A stretch of 42,670 nt of DNA from JAADHY01 sp964428935 (GCA_964428935.1 CAYSAG010000005.1:1-42670), one strand, 5' to 3'. Positions 1-9,124 are shown, numbered from the stretch's first letter. Notes: generated by a model from the sequence alone, not told the origin. Numbers and translations: made by a program.

Positions 1-950
1 TCGCCTGCGTCCTCCAGACGCCGAACCATGTCGACAATTTGCTGCTGCACGGCTTCGACGTCGCTGACCTTGACGGGTCCCAGGTACTCCATTTCTTCTT
101 TGAGCAGCTCGGCTGCCCGCTGCGACAGGTTGCTGAAGATCTTTTGCTTGATTTCCTCGGAAGCGCCCTTGAGGGCCAAGGCCCATTGGCTGGTGTCGAC
201 CTCTTTGAGCAAACGTTGGATGGAGCGGTCGTCGAGTTTGAGCAGGTCTTCGAAGACGAACATCAGACGCTGAATTTCTTCGGCCAGCTCTGCGTCTTCC
301 TGCTCCAAGTTCTCCAGAATGCCTTTGTTCGTCGCACGGTCGGTGACGTTGAGGATTTGGGCGACCAGTTGGACGCCGCCCGTCACCTCGCTCCGCTGAC
401 CAATGGCCGACCGCATTCGTTCCTTCAACGTCTGCTCGACGTCCTGCACGACTTCGGGGTTGGTCTGTTCCATTGTCGCAATTCGCCGAACGACTTCGAG
501 CTGCTTGGTCGACGGCAGGCCGCTGAGCACCTCGGCGGCCATGGCCGGCGGCAGGTGAGCCAGAATCAGAGCAATGGTCTGCGGGTGCTCCTCGCTAATG
601 AACGTCAGCAGGTTGTCGGCGCCGGCCTGCTGGAGAAAACCGAAGGGAACGGAGCTGAGGCTTCGACGAACGTTGTTGATGATTTCGCTGGCTCGCTCGC
701 GTCCAAGCGACTGTTCGAGCAGTTCAAGGGCGTAGTCAATGCCGCCTCGTTCAATCGGCACTTGTTTCCGCGCGGCTTCCAGGAACTCGTCAATGACCGC
801 CTCCACCTGCTCTTCCGTCACCTCTTCCATTTTCGCCATTTCGACCGTCAGCGCTTCGGCTTCTTCGCGCGACAGTTGCGAAATGACTTCGGTGGCCAAT
901 GGCTTGTCCAAACTCAAGACCAAAACGGCTGCCTTTTGGATTGGGTCCAT
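1..950 (-). CDS. fliG: Flagellar motor switch protein FliG (C-terminus cut by window edge)
   Basis: FliG is the rotor protein of the flagellar C-ring; it sits on the MS-ring protein FliF and takes torque from the MotA stator. The minus-strand frame runs open to base 1. It begins MDPIQKAAVLVLSL, a good match to the family N-terminus (QKAAILLLSL). It contains the middle-domain signature EEHPQTIALILAHLP and ends in the charged C-terminal helix ending VRRLEDAG. About 316 residues are present, against roughly 330-345 usual, so only the last few residues are missing. ATG 950 is the first convincing start; the frame stays open upstream, so the true start could be slightly earlier. It lies 159 bp after fliF, as the promoter-distal gene of the visible flagellar operon. 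Confidence 0.93.
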   Translation of the reverse strand, partial: MDPIQKAAVLVLSLDKPLATEVISQLSREEAEALTVEMAKMEEVTEEQVEAVIDEFLEAARKQVPIERGGIDYALELLEQSLGRERASEIINNVRRSLSSVPFGFLQQAGADNLLTFISEEHPQTIALILAHLPPAMAAEVLSGLPSTKQLEVVRRIATMEQTNPEVVQDVEQTLKERMRSAIGQRSEVTGGVQLVAQILNVTDRATNKGILENLEQEDAELAEEIQRLMFVFEDLLKLDDRSIQRLLKEVDTSQWALALKGASEEIKQKIFSNLSQRAAELLKEEMEYLGPVKVSDVEAVQQQIVDMVRRLEDAG

Positions 951-1109
951 GGCTTTGGCCTGGTGCTGTCTGAGTGGCAGGTTTGAAGTTCGTCGCTGAG
1001 TCAGGCTGGTGTGTGCCGACCGTCGGAGCCGCAGTGGCGGGGCTCGGGTCGTCGTGCCGGTTTGTGAAGGGAGGGAGCGGCGTCGGGTTGGACGCCGCGA
1101 CGGCCGCAG

Positions 1110-2732
1110 CTACTTCGCCGCGGCGCGAATCCACTTGCTCAACACGGCTGCAGCCACTTCGGGGTTGTCGCGGACCGTGGACTGCAGGAGCTCGCGTTTG
1201 GAAACGGCCGCGGGCTGAGCCGGTTGTTGTTCCTCCTGCTGCTGTTCACGCTCGGCCATTCTCGCCAGCACCGCTTCCGGGCTGGGAGCTGCGGCTTCGG
1301 CCGGAACGCGCGACAGGCTCTTGTTGAGCAGCCACAGCGCCCACAAGGCCAGCAGGCCAACGCCCAAAGCGCTGCCGTAGTTGGTCAGGAACTGGACGAC
1401 GGGGACGTACCAGGGCGTTTGCGGTTCGGGCGTTTTGTCAGGCAGTCGGACGTACGTCCGCACGGTGACGGCGTTTGGAGGCGTGTCGGCGGGCAGCAGG
1501 GTTCGCACAATCGACTCCACCCGCGCCAGCTCCCGCTGCTCGATTTCCTCCAATGCCTTCTTGTACGCTGCTTTTTCCTGGTCCGTCGTGCCTTCGGTCA
1601 GACCCTCCTTTTGAGCAATGGCACGGTAGTAGTCGTCCGGAATGGACACGGTGACGCGCACGGCCTTGGGCATGGCGGCCAGGTAGACCTTTTCGGTGTC
1701 AGTAATGGCCGACGGCACGCTCACGGATTCCGTTTTCGTTTCCGTCCGCGTTTCGGTGGGCCCGGACTGGGTGGTCAGGTTGAGGTTCCGTGGGACGTTG
1801 GAGTTGACGCCCACCTCGGCTCCGGTGGCGGGCCGGGTCACCTGAGCATCTCGACGCTCGGTGCTGGACCGCACTTCGACCGGCTTTTCGACGGTCCGCG
1901 ACCGCTCCACGTGCTTCTGCAGGTTGTCGACGTCCACGCTCACCGTCACCAGCACGTTGTCGATGGTCGAGAGGGCGTGCGAAATTTTCTCGTACTCCGC
2001 CTGTTCGAACTGCTTGATTTTCGTCAGCAGACGACTGTCGAAGGGGTCGCCTTCGCGGGGAGCGGTGTGAGCAATGCCGGTGGACTGGTCGAAAATGGTG
2101 ACGTCCTCCGGACGCAGGTCGGGAATCATGTTCGCGACGGCGTTGCGCAAGGACTCAATCAAAGTGACCGACAGCTGCCGGCCGCTCTTGGGCCGAACGG
2201 TCACCGTGGCCGTGACGCGGGGTTGGCGACGGAAGGGGGAGCGGTCTTCGGTGCGAGCCCAAATGACGGTGGCGTCTTCGATGTCCGGGACGGCCCGCAG
2301 CACACGCCGCATTTCGTTCCGCAACGCAATTTCTTTTAGTTCTTCCAGCTGACGGCGGCTGGTGAACGAGTTGGCCTTCTCGAATTGTTTTTCCCATTCG
2401 GAAATGGAGTTGGACGGAAGGGAGCCGTCGGCGACCAGGGCGGCGTTGTAGCGGTCGGCTTCTTTGGCCGGGACCATGATTCGTTGTCCCTCGCGGTAGA
2501 AGTCCGTCAGCCCGGCTTCAATCAAAGTCTGTTCGGCATTGATTAGCTCCTCGGTCGTGAACGTCTTGCCCCAGCACAACGCCACGTAGGACTGGCTGGT
2601 TCCCGAGAACATGACCAGCGCCAGTCCTCCCAGGACCAGCAGCGGAATGATGACTAGCGTCGCCCGCTGGCTGGGAGACATGGACCGGTAGAGTTCCAGG
2701 AACTGCTGTGCGACCCGTCGAATCGATTCCAT
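1110..2732 (-). CDS. fliF: Flagellar MS-ring protein FliF
   Basis: FliF forms the membrane-embedded MS ring that anchors the rotor and export gate. The 540-residue product has a first membrane segment at about residues 24-43 and a YscJ/FliF periplasmic domain (about 46-220, including ADRYNAAL and VTIFDQSTG). A long Ser/Thr/Glu-rich linker precedes a second membrane segment at about 437-460, and a basic/Gln-rich cytoplasmic tail ends SKWIRAAAK, the FliG-binding region. Length and topology are normal for the family. The ATG at 2732 starts just before the first hydrophobic segment. It sits between fliE and fliG, the standard order. The ribosome site is weak (GAGG), consistent with translation inside an operon. 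Confidence 0.96.
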   Translation of the reverse strand: MESIRRVAQQFLELYRSMSPSQRATLVIIPLLVLGGLALVMFSGTSQSYVALCWGKTFTTEELINAEQTLIEAGLTDFYREGQRIMVPAKEADRYNAALVADGSLPSNSISEWEKQFEKANSFTSRRQLEELKEIALRNEMRRVLRAVPDIEDATVIWARTEDRSPFRRQPRVTATVTVRPKSGRQLSVTLIESLRNAVANMIPDLRPEDVTIFDQSTGIAHTAPREGDPFDSRLLTKIKQFEQAEYEKISHALSTIDNVLVTVSVDVDNLQKHVERSRTVEKPVEVRSSTERRDAQVTRPATGAEVGVNSNVPRNLNLTTQSGPTETRTETKTESVSVPSAITDTEKVYLAAMPKAVRVTVSIPDDYYRAIAQKEGLTEGTTDQEKAAYKKALEEIEQRELARVESIVRTLLPADTPPNAVTVRTYVRLPDKTPEPQTPWYVPVVQFLTNYGSALGVGLLALWALWLLNKSLSRVPAEAAAPSPEAVLARMAEREQQQEEQQPAQPAAVSKRELLQSTVRDNPEVAAAVLSKWIRAAAK

Positions 2733-2838
2733 CGAAGGGGCCTCGTTCGGTTGGCAACAGCGGAGCCTTGGGACGTCGGGGGGTGGACTGGTTCAAGCGC
2801 TTGGCGGGCTGGCGCCCGAAGGAGACCGGCCACGACGG

Positions 2839-3150
2839 CTACATTCGCATTTGCTGGATTTCCTGGTAGGCCTGCAGAAGCTTGTTGCGGATTTGCAGCA
2901 TCAGTCGCAAGGCCAAGTCGGCCTTTTTCAGCGCCGCCAGTGCCTCGACCTGGGTGACGTCTCCGTCGGTGACGCTCCGCAGCGCTGCGACTTCCGCCTG
3001 GTGTTGCATGGCCGAGACGTCGTCGACCGCCTTCAGCAACAGGTCTTGGAAACCGGTCGCTGCGGACGAGGTCGAAGGAGCCGTCTTCGGCGCGCCGGGC
3101 GAGTTCGTCCATTGCGGAAAGTTCGGAATGCCGCTGATTGGTTGCGTCAT
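2839..3150 (-). CDS. fliE: Flagellar hook-basal body protein FliE
   Basis: FliE links the MS ring to the rod and is one of the first proteins exported through the flagellar secretion system. The protein has 103 residues, the normal size. It has an unstructured Pro/Ser/Thr-rich N-terminus and a conserved C-terminal helical half containing LRSVTDGDVTQVEALAALKKADLALRL and ending in a hydrophobic/Gln-rich helix (KLLQAYQEIQQMRM). The start ATG is preceded by AAGGA at good spacing. It lies 67 bp after flgC and 106 bp before fliF in the same direction, matching the common order flgB-flgC-fliE-fliF-fliG. Confidence 0.94.
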   Translation of the reverse strand: MTQPISGIPNFPQWTNSPGAPKTAPSTSSAATGFQDLLLKAVDDVSAMQHQAEVAALRSVTDGDVTQVEALAALKKADLALRLMLQIRNKLLQAYQEIQQMRM

Positions 3151-3217
3151 GGCTGGGGTCCTTGCGTCAGACCGTGCGTGCTAACAGACGGAAAAGGCGT
3201 GTTGGGAAGGACGTGAG

Positions 3218-3631
3218 TCAGGCAATGATTTGCAGGGAAAGCTCGGCCATTTGTTTGGTCATTTCAATGGCCGCCACGTTGGCCTGGTAGGCCCGAGTGG
3301 CTTCCAACGCGTTGACGAATTCGGTGACCAAGTCGATGTTGGGGTAGGTGACGTAGCCGTCTTCGTCTGCGTCTTGGTGGCCCGGGTCGTAGACGCGTCG
3401 GAAGGGCGTCTTGTTGTCGATTTCAATGCGGTAGTCGACACCGACGCCGCCGGTTTCCGGGTCGAAGTTCTCGGTGTCGGCTGAGAAGACGACCAGGCGG
3501 CGTCGAAACGGCACGGGGTTGCCGTCGGCGTCGCGAGTGGTGTTCAGGTTGGCAATGTTTCCGGCAATGGTGTTGAGCCGCTGACGCTGAGCGATTAAGG
3601 CGCTGGTGCTAATGTCAATTGTTCTCAACAT
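3218..3631 (-). CDS. flgC: Flagellar basal-body rod protein FlgC
   Basis: FlgC is a proximal rod subunit of the flagellar axle, exported by the flagellar type III system. The 137-residue product has the N-terminal rod-protein signature (STSALIAQRQRLNTIAGNIAN) and the C-terminal FlgC signature VTYPNIDLVTEFVNALEATRAYQANV. The usual NANTTRT motif appears as NLNTTRDADGNPVPFRR. The ATG at 3631 has GGAG upstream. It is co-directional with flgB (148 bp gap) and fliE (67 bp gap). Confidence 0.96.
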   Translation of the reverse strand: MLRTIDISTSALIAQRQRLNTIAGNIANLNTTRDADGNPVPFRRRLVVFSADTENFDPETGGVGVDYRIEIDNKTPFRRVYDPGHQDADEDGYVTYPNIDLVTEFVNALEATRAYQANVAAIEMTKQMAELSLQIIA

Positions 3632-3779
3632 GGCTCCGGGGCTCCTGGACTGAAACGGACCAATTCACGGGAACGGCTTTCCGGCTTCGGCTCGTTTCTT
3701 TGTTGGACCACCTTTTTCAACGACCGCCTTCCACTGGGAAAGGACCTCGGGGCGTCAAAGTTGCTGCCCCTTCGCTCGA

Positions 3780-4229
3780 CTACGGCCGTTCGGCAATGAC
3801 CGCCTGCAACTGGTCGAATTGGGCTCGCAGGACTCGCAACGCAAACTGCTGCGTCAGCAGGTTCTTGGTCAACTCCATGATTTGGTACTCAATGCTACGG
3901 TTGTTTTTGTCGTGGAAAGTCAGGTTGCTGGGGTCGGCTTCGCGAGGCCGAAACAGTTCGGGCGGGAAAAGGTCGTCGAGCCGCTCCTCGGGACTTCGCA
4001 CGCTGTGCTGGCTGGCCGACGGCGGCGCAGCCAGGCCGGTCTTTTCGAACTGAGCCACAGCCTGGGACAGGGCTTTCTGGAAGTCGGCCACCGGCAGGTC
4101 TCGCATTCGGTAGCCGGGCGTGTCAATGTTGGCGACGTTGCCGGCCAGCACTTCGTGGCGTCGCTCGCCGAAGGCGGCCAGCTTCTCGAGCAGCGGAAGG
4201 CTGGTGCTGTTCCAGATGGGTCCCAGCAT
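3780..4229 (-). CDS. flgB: Flagellar basal-body rod protein FlgB
   Basis: FlgB is a proximal rod subunit next to FlgC. The protein has 149 residues. It carries the rod signature RRHEVLAGNVANIDTPGYR near residues 23-41 and a C-terminal helical region (MELTKNLLTQQFALRVLRAQF) typical of FlgB. The insertion-rich middle (SASQHSVRSPEERLDDLFPPELF) is normal for this family. The ATG at 4229 follows GGGAG. It is the first structural gene after the regulator, 54 bp downstream of it. Confidence 0.95.
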   Translation of the reverse strand: MLGPIWNSTSLPLLEKLAAFGERRHEVLAGNVANIDTPGYRMRDLPVADFQKALSQAVAQFEKTGLAAPPSASQHSVRSPEERLDDLFPPELFRPREADPSNLTFHDKNNRSIEYQIMELTKNLLTQQFALRVLRAQFDQLQAVIAERP

Positions 4230-4283
4230 CGCTGACTCTCCCGTTTTCGACTGGACGGTGTGTTGCTCCGACGGCGGTCAGGC

Positions 4284-5804
4284 TCACGCGGCCCGCCGGT
4301 TGGAGCCTGGTCCGCCGTGAGGTGGGTAGCCGTACTCCCGCAGTTTGTTCGACAGGGTTCGCACACCAATCTGCAACGCTCGCGCCGTGCGCTCGCGGTT
4401 GCCGCCGCAGCGGGTGAAGGTCGCTTCAATCAGTCGGCGTTCCATTTCTTCGAGCGACAAGGCCCACGGAGCGGCTGTTGGAACCGCGACGCTGTTTCCC
4501 CGACCCGGCGAGCCGGTCGGTGGTGCGTTCAACCACGGTTGCAGTGACGCGGCGGTCAAGATCGGGCCGGGTTCGGTCGAGCAGGCGTTTTCCAACACGT
4601 GGAACAGCTCGCGGACGTTCTCCGGCCAGGAGTACGTCAGCAGCAGTTGCCGAGCGTCGGCCGTGAGCTGTTTGGCCGGCTCGCCCGCGACCAAACTCCA
4701 CCGACGCAGGAACCGCTCGGCCAGTAGCAGTACGTCTTCGCGGCGCTGGCGCAGTGGCGGAACGAGCAGCTCCTTCTTGGCCAGCAGACGCAGCAGGGCT
4801 GGGTCGAAGCGGCGTTGAGTCGCCCGCTCGTGCAGCGGCTCACTCGACGTGGCGACAATTCGCGGCGCTCCGCCGGGTTTCCCGCCTGCCAGCCGCCCGC
4901 AGGTTTGCAAGTACCGGCGCAGCCGCCGCTGCAGAGGCAGCGTCAGGCAGTCGACGTGAGCCAAGACTAGCGTGCCGTCGGCCAGCCGCTCCAGCCACGC
5001 CGACCCCGGCTCGCTCGGCTCCTGACCGGACGAACCGAACAGTTGCTGCTCGACTCGGGGACTCGAGACTTCTCGACAGTCGATTCGAGCGAAAGGACCT
5101 CGGGTTCGTGGGCTGAGCTGGTGAAGGAGTCGAGCCAGCAGTTTCTTGCCCGTGCCGGGTTCGCCCAGAACGAGCACGTGGCCGTCGGAGGCGGCAGCCG
5201 AGAGCAATTCGGTCCACAGCCGTTGGGCCTGCGGTCCGTTGCCGAACGAGTCGAAGAACAGGCAGCCGACGCCGTCGGTGTCTCGCTGGACCGGCTCGGC
5301 CGCCACCAGCCGTTGACTGGCCAAACGCAAGTACGAGGCCAAGCTCACCGCCGTGCGCGGGCGTTCGAAAATGCCCAGAAGGGCTCGGTCGGCTCGAGCC
5401 TGGTCGGCGGCTTGAGCTAGACCGGCCAACAGGCTGGGCGGCGAGGCGAAGACAATCAGTTGTGTCGGTGGGTTGTGTTGCGACAGCCGTTCGGCCAGCC
5501 GAAGGACCAAGTCCGCGCAGTCGGTGCCGGCTGGAAGGGAGTGGCGGGTGTCACACAGGTCGAGCACGTAGGCGGTGGGCTGCTGGAGGCCGTTCGGCAG
5601 CGAGTCTGGTTGTTCGGTGGGAGCGGAGAGGTGAAGGACGGAGTAGCCGAGCTGCCGCAGGTCGGACGCAACGGGTGTCTCGCCCGCGTCGCTCCAGTAA
5701 AGGACCACGCCGCGAGCGGCCGTTGGCGAGACTGCAGTCGACGGCGGCCGTGACGACTCGGCCGGTGCGGCGACTTCGGTTTGTGAGGGCCACGAGTCAC
5801 TCAT
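4284..5804 (-). CDS. Sigma-54 enhancer-binding-protein-like regulator, degenerate AAA+ domain, flagellar cluster
   Basis: A 506-residue protein of the NtrC/FleQ type. The N-terminus (about 30-165) is receiver-like in pattern but I see no clear phosphoacceptor site. An AAA+ domain follows with Walker A GEPGTGKK (about 214-221), PPLRQRRED (about 349-357) and SWPENVREL (about 392-400). A Fis-type helix-turn-helix ends the protein (about 456-493, GGNRERTARALQIGVRTLSNK). Two features of active sigma-54 activators are missing: the GAFTGA loop is replaced by a LFGSSGQEPSEPG stretch, and the Walker B DE pair is replaced (TLVLAHVD instead of LFLDE). It may therefore bind DNA without remodelling sigma-54, as proposed for FleQ-like proteins. 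ATG 5804 is chosen over an in-frame TTG at 5816; neither has a clear ribosome site. Its place directly before flgB suggests control of flagellar genes. Confidence 0.82.
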   Translation of the reverse strand: MSDSWPSQTEVAAPAESSRPPSTAVSPTAARGVVLYWSDAGETPVASDLRQLGYSVLHLSAPTEQPDSLPNGLQQPTAYVLDLCDTRHSLPAGTDCADLVLRLAERLSQHNPPTQLIVFASPPSLLAGLAQAADQARADRALLGIFERPRTAVSLASYLRLASQRLVAAEPVQRDTDGVGCLFFDSFGNGPQAQRLWTELLSAAASDGHVLVLGEPGTGKKLLARLLHQLSPRTRGPFARIDCREVSSPRVEQQLFGSSGQEPSEPGSAWLERLADGTLVLAHVDCLTLPLQRRLRRYLQTCGRLAGGKPGGAPRIVATSSEPLHERATQRRFDPALLRLLAKKELLVPPLRQRREDVLLLAERFLRRWSLVAGEPAKQLTADARQLLLTYSWPENVRELFHVLENACSTEPGPILTAASLQPWLNAPPTGSPGRGNSVAVPTAAPWALSLEEMERRLIEATFTRCGGNRERTARALQIGVRTLSNKLREYGYPPHGGPGSNRRAA

Positions 5805-5867
5805 GGTGACGTTCAATATCGGAACAAATGTAAAGACAAGAAAAGCGAGCGGGTGGGCGGGTAGGTC

Positions 5868-6317
5868 CTACTGATTGACGTCCAGGTGACGGTGGGAGGA
5901 GGCGCCGAGGTCCGGGCGGTAGGCTTGGCTGGCTCGGAGCCCCTGCGTGACGGCTTCCAGTTGTCGTTGGGTTTCGTCGCGGCGGGCAGCCAGCAGGTCG
6001 GCACCGGTACGTTCCTCGGCCAGCGCCTCGGCCAACAGCTCCTCCGACTCCTGCAGTGCCCGCTCGCACGCCTCACGCTCGGACTCGGCCAGCCGGTCTC
6101 GCCACTCGCGCCACTGCTGCCACAGGTCCGGGTGGGACTGGCTGAGCTGGTCGAGTCGTCCGAGCAGCCGTTGTTTTCGGGCGAGCAGTTCGAGCAGCCC
6201 GGCGTAGTCGCCGTCCTCGACCAGCTCGACCTGCCGGCGAGCCATGGCCAACAAGGCTCGACAGTACTCACGTCGCGTCGAGAAGACTGCCAGGAAGTTT
6301 GTCGGACTGCGCGACAT
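5868..6317 (-). CDS. Small coiled-coil protein, probable FlgN-type flagellar export chaperone
   Basis: A 149-residue, highly charged and almost entirely helical protein. It has no signal peptide or membrane segment. The N-terminal part (YCRALLAMARRQVELVEDGDYAGLLELLARKQRLLGRLDQL) resembles the FlgN/FliT chaperone pattern, in which a helix with a 'K-LL--L' motif follows a counted-off helix. FlgN escorts the hook-filament junction proteins FlgK and FlgL to the export gate. The ATG at 6317 is preceded by a GGACCGCCTCC stretch. It lies 63 bp before the regulator and 143 bp after the TPR gene on the same strand, inside the flagellar operon. The assignment rests on size, helical pattern and context, not on a diagnostic motif; another helical flagellar protein such as FliT or FliJ is possible. 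Confidence 0.5.
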   Translation of the reverse strand: MSRSPTNFLAVFSTRREYCRALLAMARRQVELVEDGDYAGLLELLARKQRLLGRLDQLSQSHPDLWQQWREWRDRLAESEREACERALQESEELLAEALAEERTGADLLAARRDETQRQLEAVTQGLRASQAYRPDLGASSHRHLDVNQ

Positions 6318-6460
6318 GGAGGCGGTCCTTTTCCAATCAGTCCGGGTTGTTTGCGATTTGTTGCAACCAGGTTGTGTGACTGCAGGACGTGCGTTGGAAC
6401 CAGTGGGTTGTGGAGTGCGGCTCGGCTGGGCCGGCAGGCTGGTCCGCGGCCGGCGCGGCT

Positions 6461-9124
6461 TTAGCGTTGAGCCGTCGAGGGTTGTCCGCGACCGAGCGGT
6501 GCTGCGGCGTCGACCGAGCCGGCTGGGTTGGAATTTGAGGCCGCCGTGGCCGGCGTCGTCGCTGGCGACGAGGTCGGCTGGCTGTCGGCGGCCAGTCGAG
6601 TTTGCACGAAGTGGTGGATTTTTTCCGACCAGTCGATCCAGTCGGTCCAGTCTTTGGCACTGAGGTTGGTCGCTGGAGACTGGAAGACTTCGGACGGAAG
6701 GTCTCGCAAAATGACTCGGGCTTGCTCGAGCAGGCTCAGGGCCTCGGCCGGCTGGCCGAGCTGGTCGTAGCAATGAGCCATTTGAACGTAGGCCAGCAGA
6801 ATGGCCGGGTCGTTCGGGTACTTGTAGGTGGCTTGTCGGTAGGCGGTAATGGCCTCTTCGTAGCGTCCCAGCAGGACGAGAATGCGCGCTGTTTCGAAGT
6901 AGGAGTCGCGGAGAATGCGGGCTGGGAAGGCGTCGAGCTGGTTGGACACACGCAGGGTCGTCAGGGTGGAGGTGAGGTTGCGGAAGTGCGACAGGGCGGC
7001 GGAGAGCCGTCGGTTGATTTGTTGGTCGAGTTCGTAGCGGGCGTTTTCGGTCTCGGCGAGCTGACGCTGCGAGCGCAGAATGGCGGCGCTGGCCGTCAAG
7101 GCTTCTGCCAGCAAGTAGGCCGCCTCCACCCGCTCCTTCGACTTCGGGTACCGTTGCAGGTACTCGTCCAGCCGGGCAATGGCCTCGTCCAGCACGGGCA
7201 GACGCGGGTCCTGCGTCGACGGGGAAGCGGCTTGCTGGCCCGCGGCTGTTTGGTCCGGCTTCATGACGAGGGTGGCACGCCGGTAGAGCAGGCGGGCCAA
7301 GGAGAGCAATGACAGCCGCCATTCCTCCGCCGTCGGCTCCAGCGTGTCCGAAGACAAGACCTGACGCCACGCCTGCTCGGCGTCGTCCAGTCTTCCCTGC
7401 TCCAACAGACACTGTCCGACCAGGTACTGAGCCCAAAAGGCGGCTGGGTCGGTCGGGAATTCGTCCATGGCCCGGTGGAAGTACTGCAGGGCCGCGTCGA
7501 ACCGCTCCAGGTTCATCAGACACTCGGCCTTGCGAACCATGGCCGCCGGAACGTACGGCCGGTAACGCATGGCAATCAGCCGTTCGTACTGCCGAATGGC
7601 CGACGGGTAGTCGTGTCCGCGGTAGAATTGCTCGGCGCTGGTCCAGACCAGTTCGGGGTAGCGGGAGGTGACACGCAGCGACTGGGCGAGCTGAGCGAAG
7701 GCTCGACCGGCGGCTCGCCACCGCCGACGCACTTCCCGGCGCAAGGCGGCACGCTGGTCGGCCGGAGCCTGCTGGAGCTGCTCCTCGGCGTACTCGGCCC
7801 AGTGCTGGTAGGCTCGCGCTTCCAGCTCCTGAGCCTGCTCGCGCGGGAACAACGGCGGCATGGCTCGAGCCAACGCAATGGCCTCGTTGTAGGCGTGGCT
7901 CTCGACCCAGTCGTTCCACGCCCGCAGCACGGCTTGACGAAACGCCTCCAGCGTCACCCACCGGTTGCGGTACTCGTCGGGGCTGCGGACCGACCGCAAC
8001 GCGCGGCGGTACATTTCCAGTGCCTCTTCCGTGCGCGGAATCGGCTCGTACGTGCGGAACAGCTCCGCCACCCGCAGCCGTGCGGCGAGACACTCGTGCG
8101 AGTTGGGAAAACGCTGGGCCGTCCGCTCGTAGAAGTCAATGGCCGCGTCAATGTAGCGTTTGCGAGTCTCGACGTCGGTGGCCTGCTGGGCCAGCTTTTC
8201 CGAACAGACGGCCATTCGGAAAAGAGCCTCCCGCACGTACTGCTCGTCCAACATGGTGGCCGTCGCCAGCGGCTCGAGCTGCTGCAGGGCTTCGGCGTAC
8301 TTGCCCTCGGCCATGAGCGTCTGGGCTTGGATTAGGGTCGAGCCGTACCGACGGTTCTTCTCTTGCGAGACCTGGGCCAAGGCCTGACGGGCCTCGTCTT
8401 CTCGTCCGAGCAGTTGAAGAATCTGCGCCCGTTGCAAGTAGGCACGGTCCTTCTGCTGAGCGGACAAGTGGCCGTCTCGCAGGACGCCGTCGTTCAACTG
8501 CAACGCCCGCTCCAACTCCGACCGCTCGTTCGAGTCCAAGTAAATGCCCGCCAGCAGCATGGCCGCTTCGGTGCGTCCTTCCGGGTAGGTCTCGACGGCC
8601 TCTTCCAGCAAGGGCCGAGCCTCCACGGCCGACCCAAGTCGCAACAGGCTGACCCCCAGCGCGTAGGCCCACTGGGGACGCCACGACTCGTGCAAAGCCT
8701 GCCGCTCCGCTTCCCGCAAGTACCGCACGGCTTGTTCGTAAAGCGACTCACGCGACTCCGTCTCCCCCTCCGCCCTCTCCGCCCGGCGAAACGACGCAAT
8801 GCCCAGAATGAACTCCAACGCCCCGGCGAAGTCCGGGTCGCGGTAGTCAATTTCTTTCAGCTCGGTGGCAATCTTCGCTGCTCGTTCCCAAGCCGACGGC
8901 GAGTTGGTCTCCTTGACCAGTTGCAAGGCTTGTTGCAGACGTTCCTTGGGCGGAACGCTCGGCCTGCGCAAAGCCAGCCACGCGCCCACTCCGACCAAAC
9001 CGAGCCCCAGCGCAAGAACCACGGCCAGTTTGTACCAAGACCGTCGCTCGGCCGCCGGAGCGGGCGGCTGCTGCTGGCCTGGTTGCTTTTTCGGGTCTTT
9101 GGGTTTGTCTGGCGAGTCGGGCAT
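6461..9124 (-). CDS. Membrane-anchored tetratricopeptide-repeat protein
   Basis: A large 887-residue protein. A Pro/Gln/Lys-rich cytoplasmic N-terminus (1-26) is followed by one membrane segment (about 32-52, LAVVLALGLGLVGVGAWLAL) and then a long helical region facing the periplasm or the paryphoplasm. Repeated TPR-like pairs are visible, for example LRLGSAVEARPLLEEAVETYP, AQTLMAEGKYAEALQQLEPLA, LMNLERFDAALQYFHRAMDEFP and VLLGRYEEAITAYRQATYKYP. The C-terminus (from about 845) is low-complexity Ala/Ser/Thr/Pro. TPR proteins act as assembly scaffolds; the partner is unknown. It is the first visible gene of the minus-strand flagellar block, so a flagellar or envelope-assembly role is an inference from position. 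The ATG at 9124 has AAGGAACC upstream. Confidence 0.85.
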   Translation of the reverse strand: MPDSPDKPKDPKKQPGQQQPPAPAAERRSWYKLAVVLALGLGLVGVGAWLALRRPSVPPKERLQQALQLVKETNSPSAWERAAKIATELKEIDYRDPDFAGALEFILGIASFRRAERAEGETESRESLYEQAVRYLREAERQALHESWRPQWAYALGVSLLRLGSAVEARPLLEEAVETYPEGRTEAAMLLAGIYLDSNERSELERALQLNDGVLRDGHLSAQQKDRAYLQRAQILQLLGREDEARQALAQVSQEKNRRYGSTLIQAQTLMAEGKYAEALQQLEPLATATMLDEQYVREALFRMAVCSEKLAQQATDVETRKRYIDAAIDFYERTAQRFPNSHECLAARLRVAELFRTYEPIPRTEEALEMYRRALRSVRSPDEYRNRWVTLEAFRQAVLRAWNDWVESHAYNEAIALARAMPPLFPREQAQELEARAYQHWAEYAEEQLQQAPADQRAALRREVRRRWRAAGRAFAQLAQSLRVTSRYPELVWTSAEQFYRGHDYPSAIRQYERLIAMRYRPYVPAAMVRKAECLMNLERFDAALQYFHRAMDEFPTDPAAFWAQYLVGQCLLEQGRLDDAEQAWRQVLSSDTLEPTAEEWRLSLLSLARLLYRRATLVMKPDQTAAGQQAASPSTQDPRLPVLDEAIARLDEYLQRYPKSKERVEAAYLLAEALTASAAILRSQRQLAETENARYELDQQINRRLSAALSHFRNLTSTLTTLRVSNQLDAFPARILRDSYFETARILVLLGRYEEAITAYRQATYKYPNDPAILLAYVQMAHCYDQLGQPAEALSLLEQARVILRDLPSEVFQSPATNLSAKDWTDWIDWSEKIHHFVQTRLAADSQPTSSPATTPATAASNSNPAGSVDAAAPLGRGQPSTAQR

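Noticed and set aside
2751..2766. Sigma-54-like GGCTCC...TTGCC on the minus strand before fliF
   Set aside because: Several mismatches, and it would place the start only about nine bases before the fliF ATG.
5868..8093. 741-codon minus-strand frame covering the FlgN-like gene and part of the TPR gene
   Set aside because: Only its last 149 codons look like protein; the rest is the TPR gene read in another frame. I kept the ATG at 6317.
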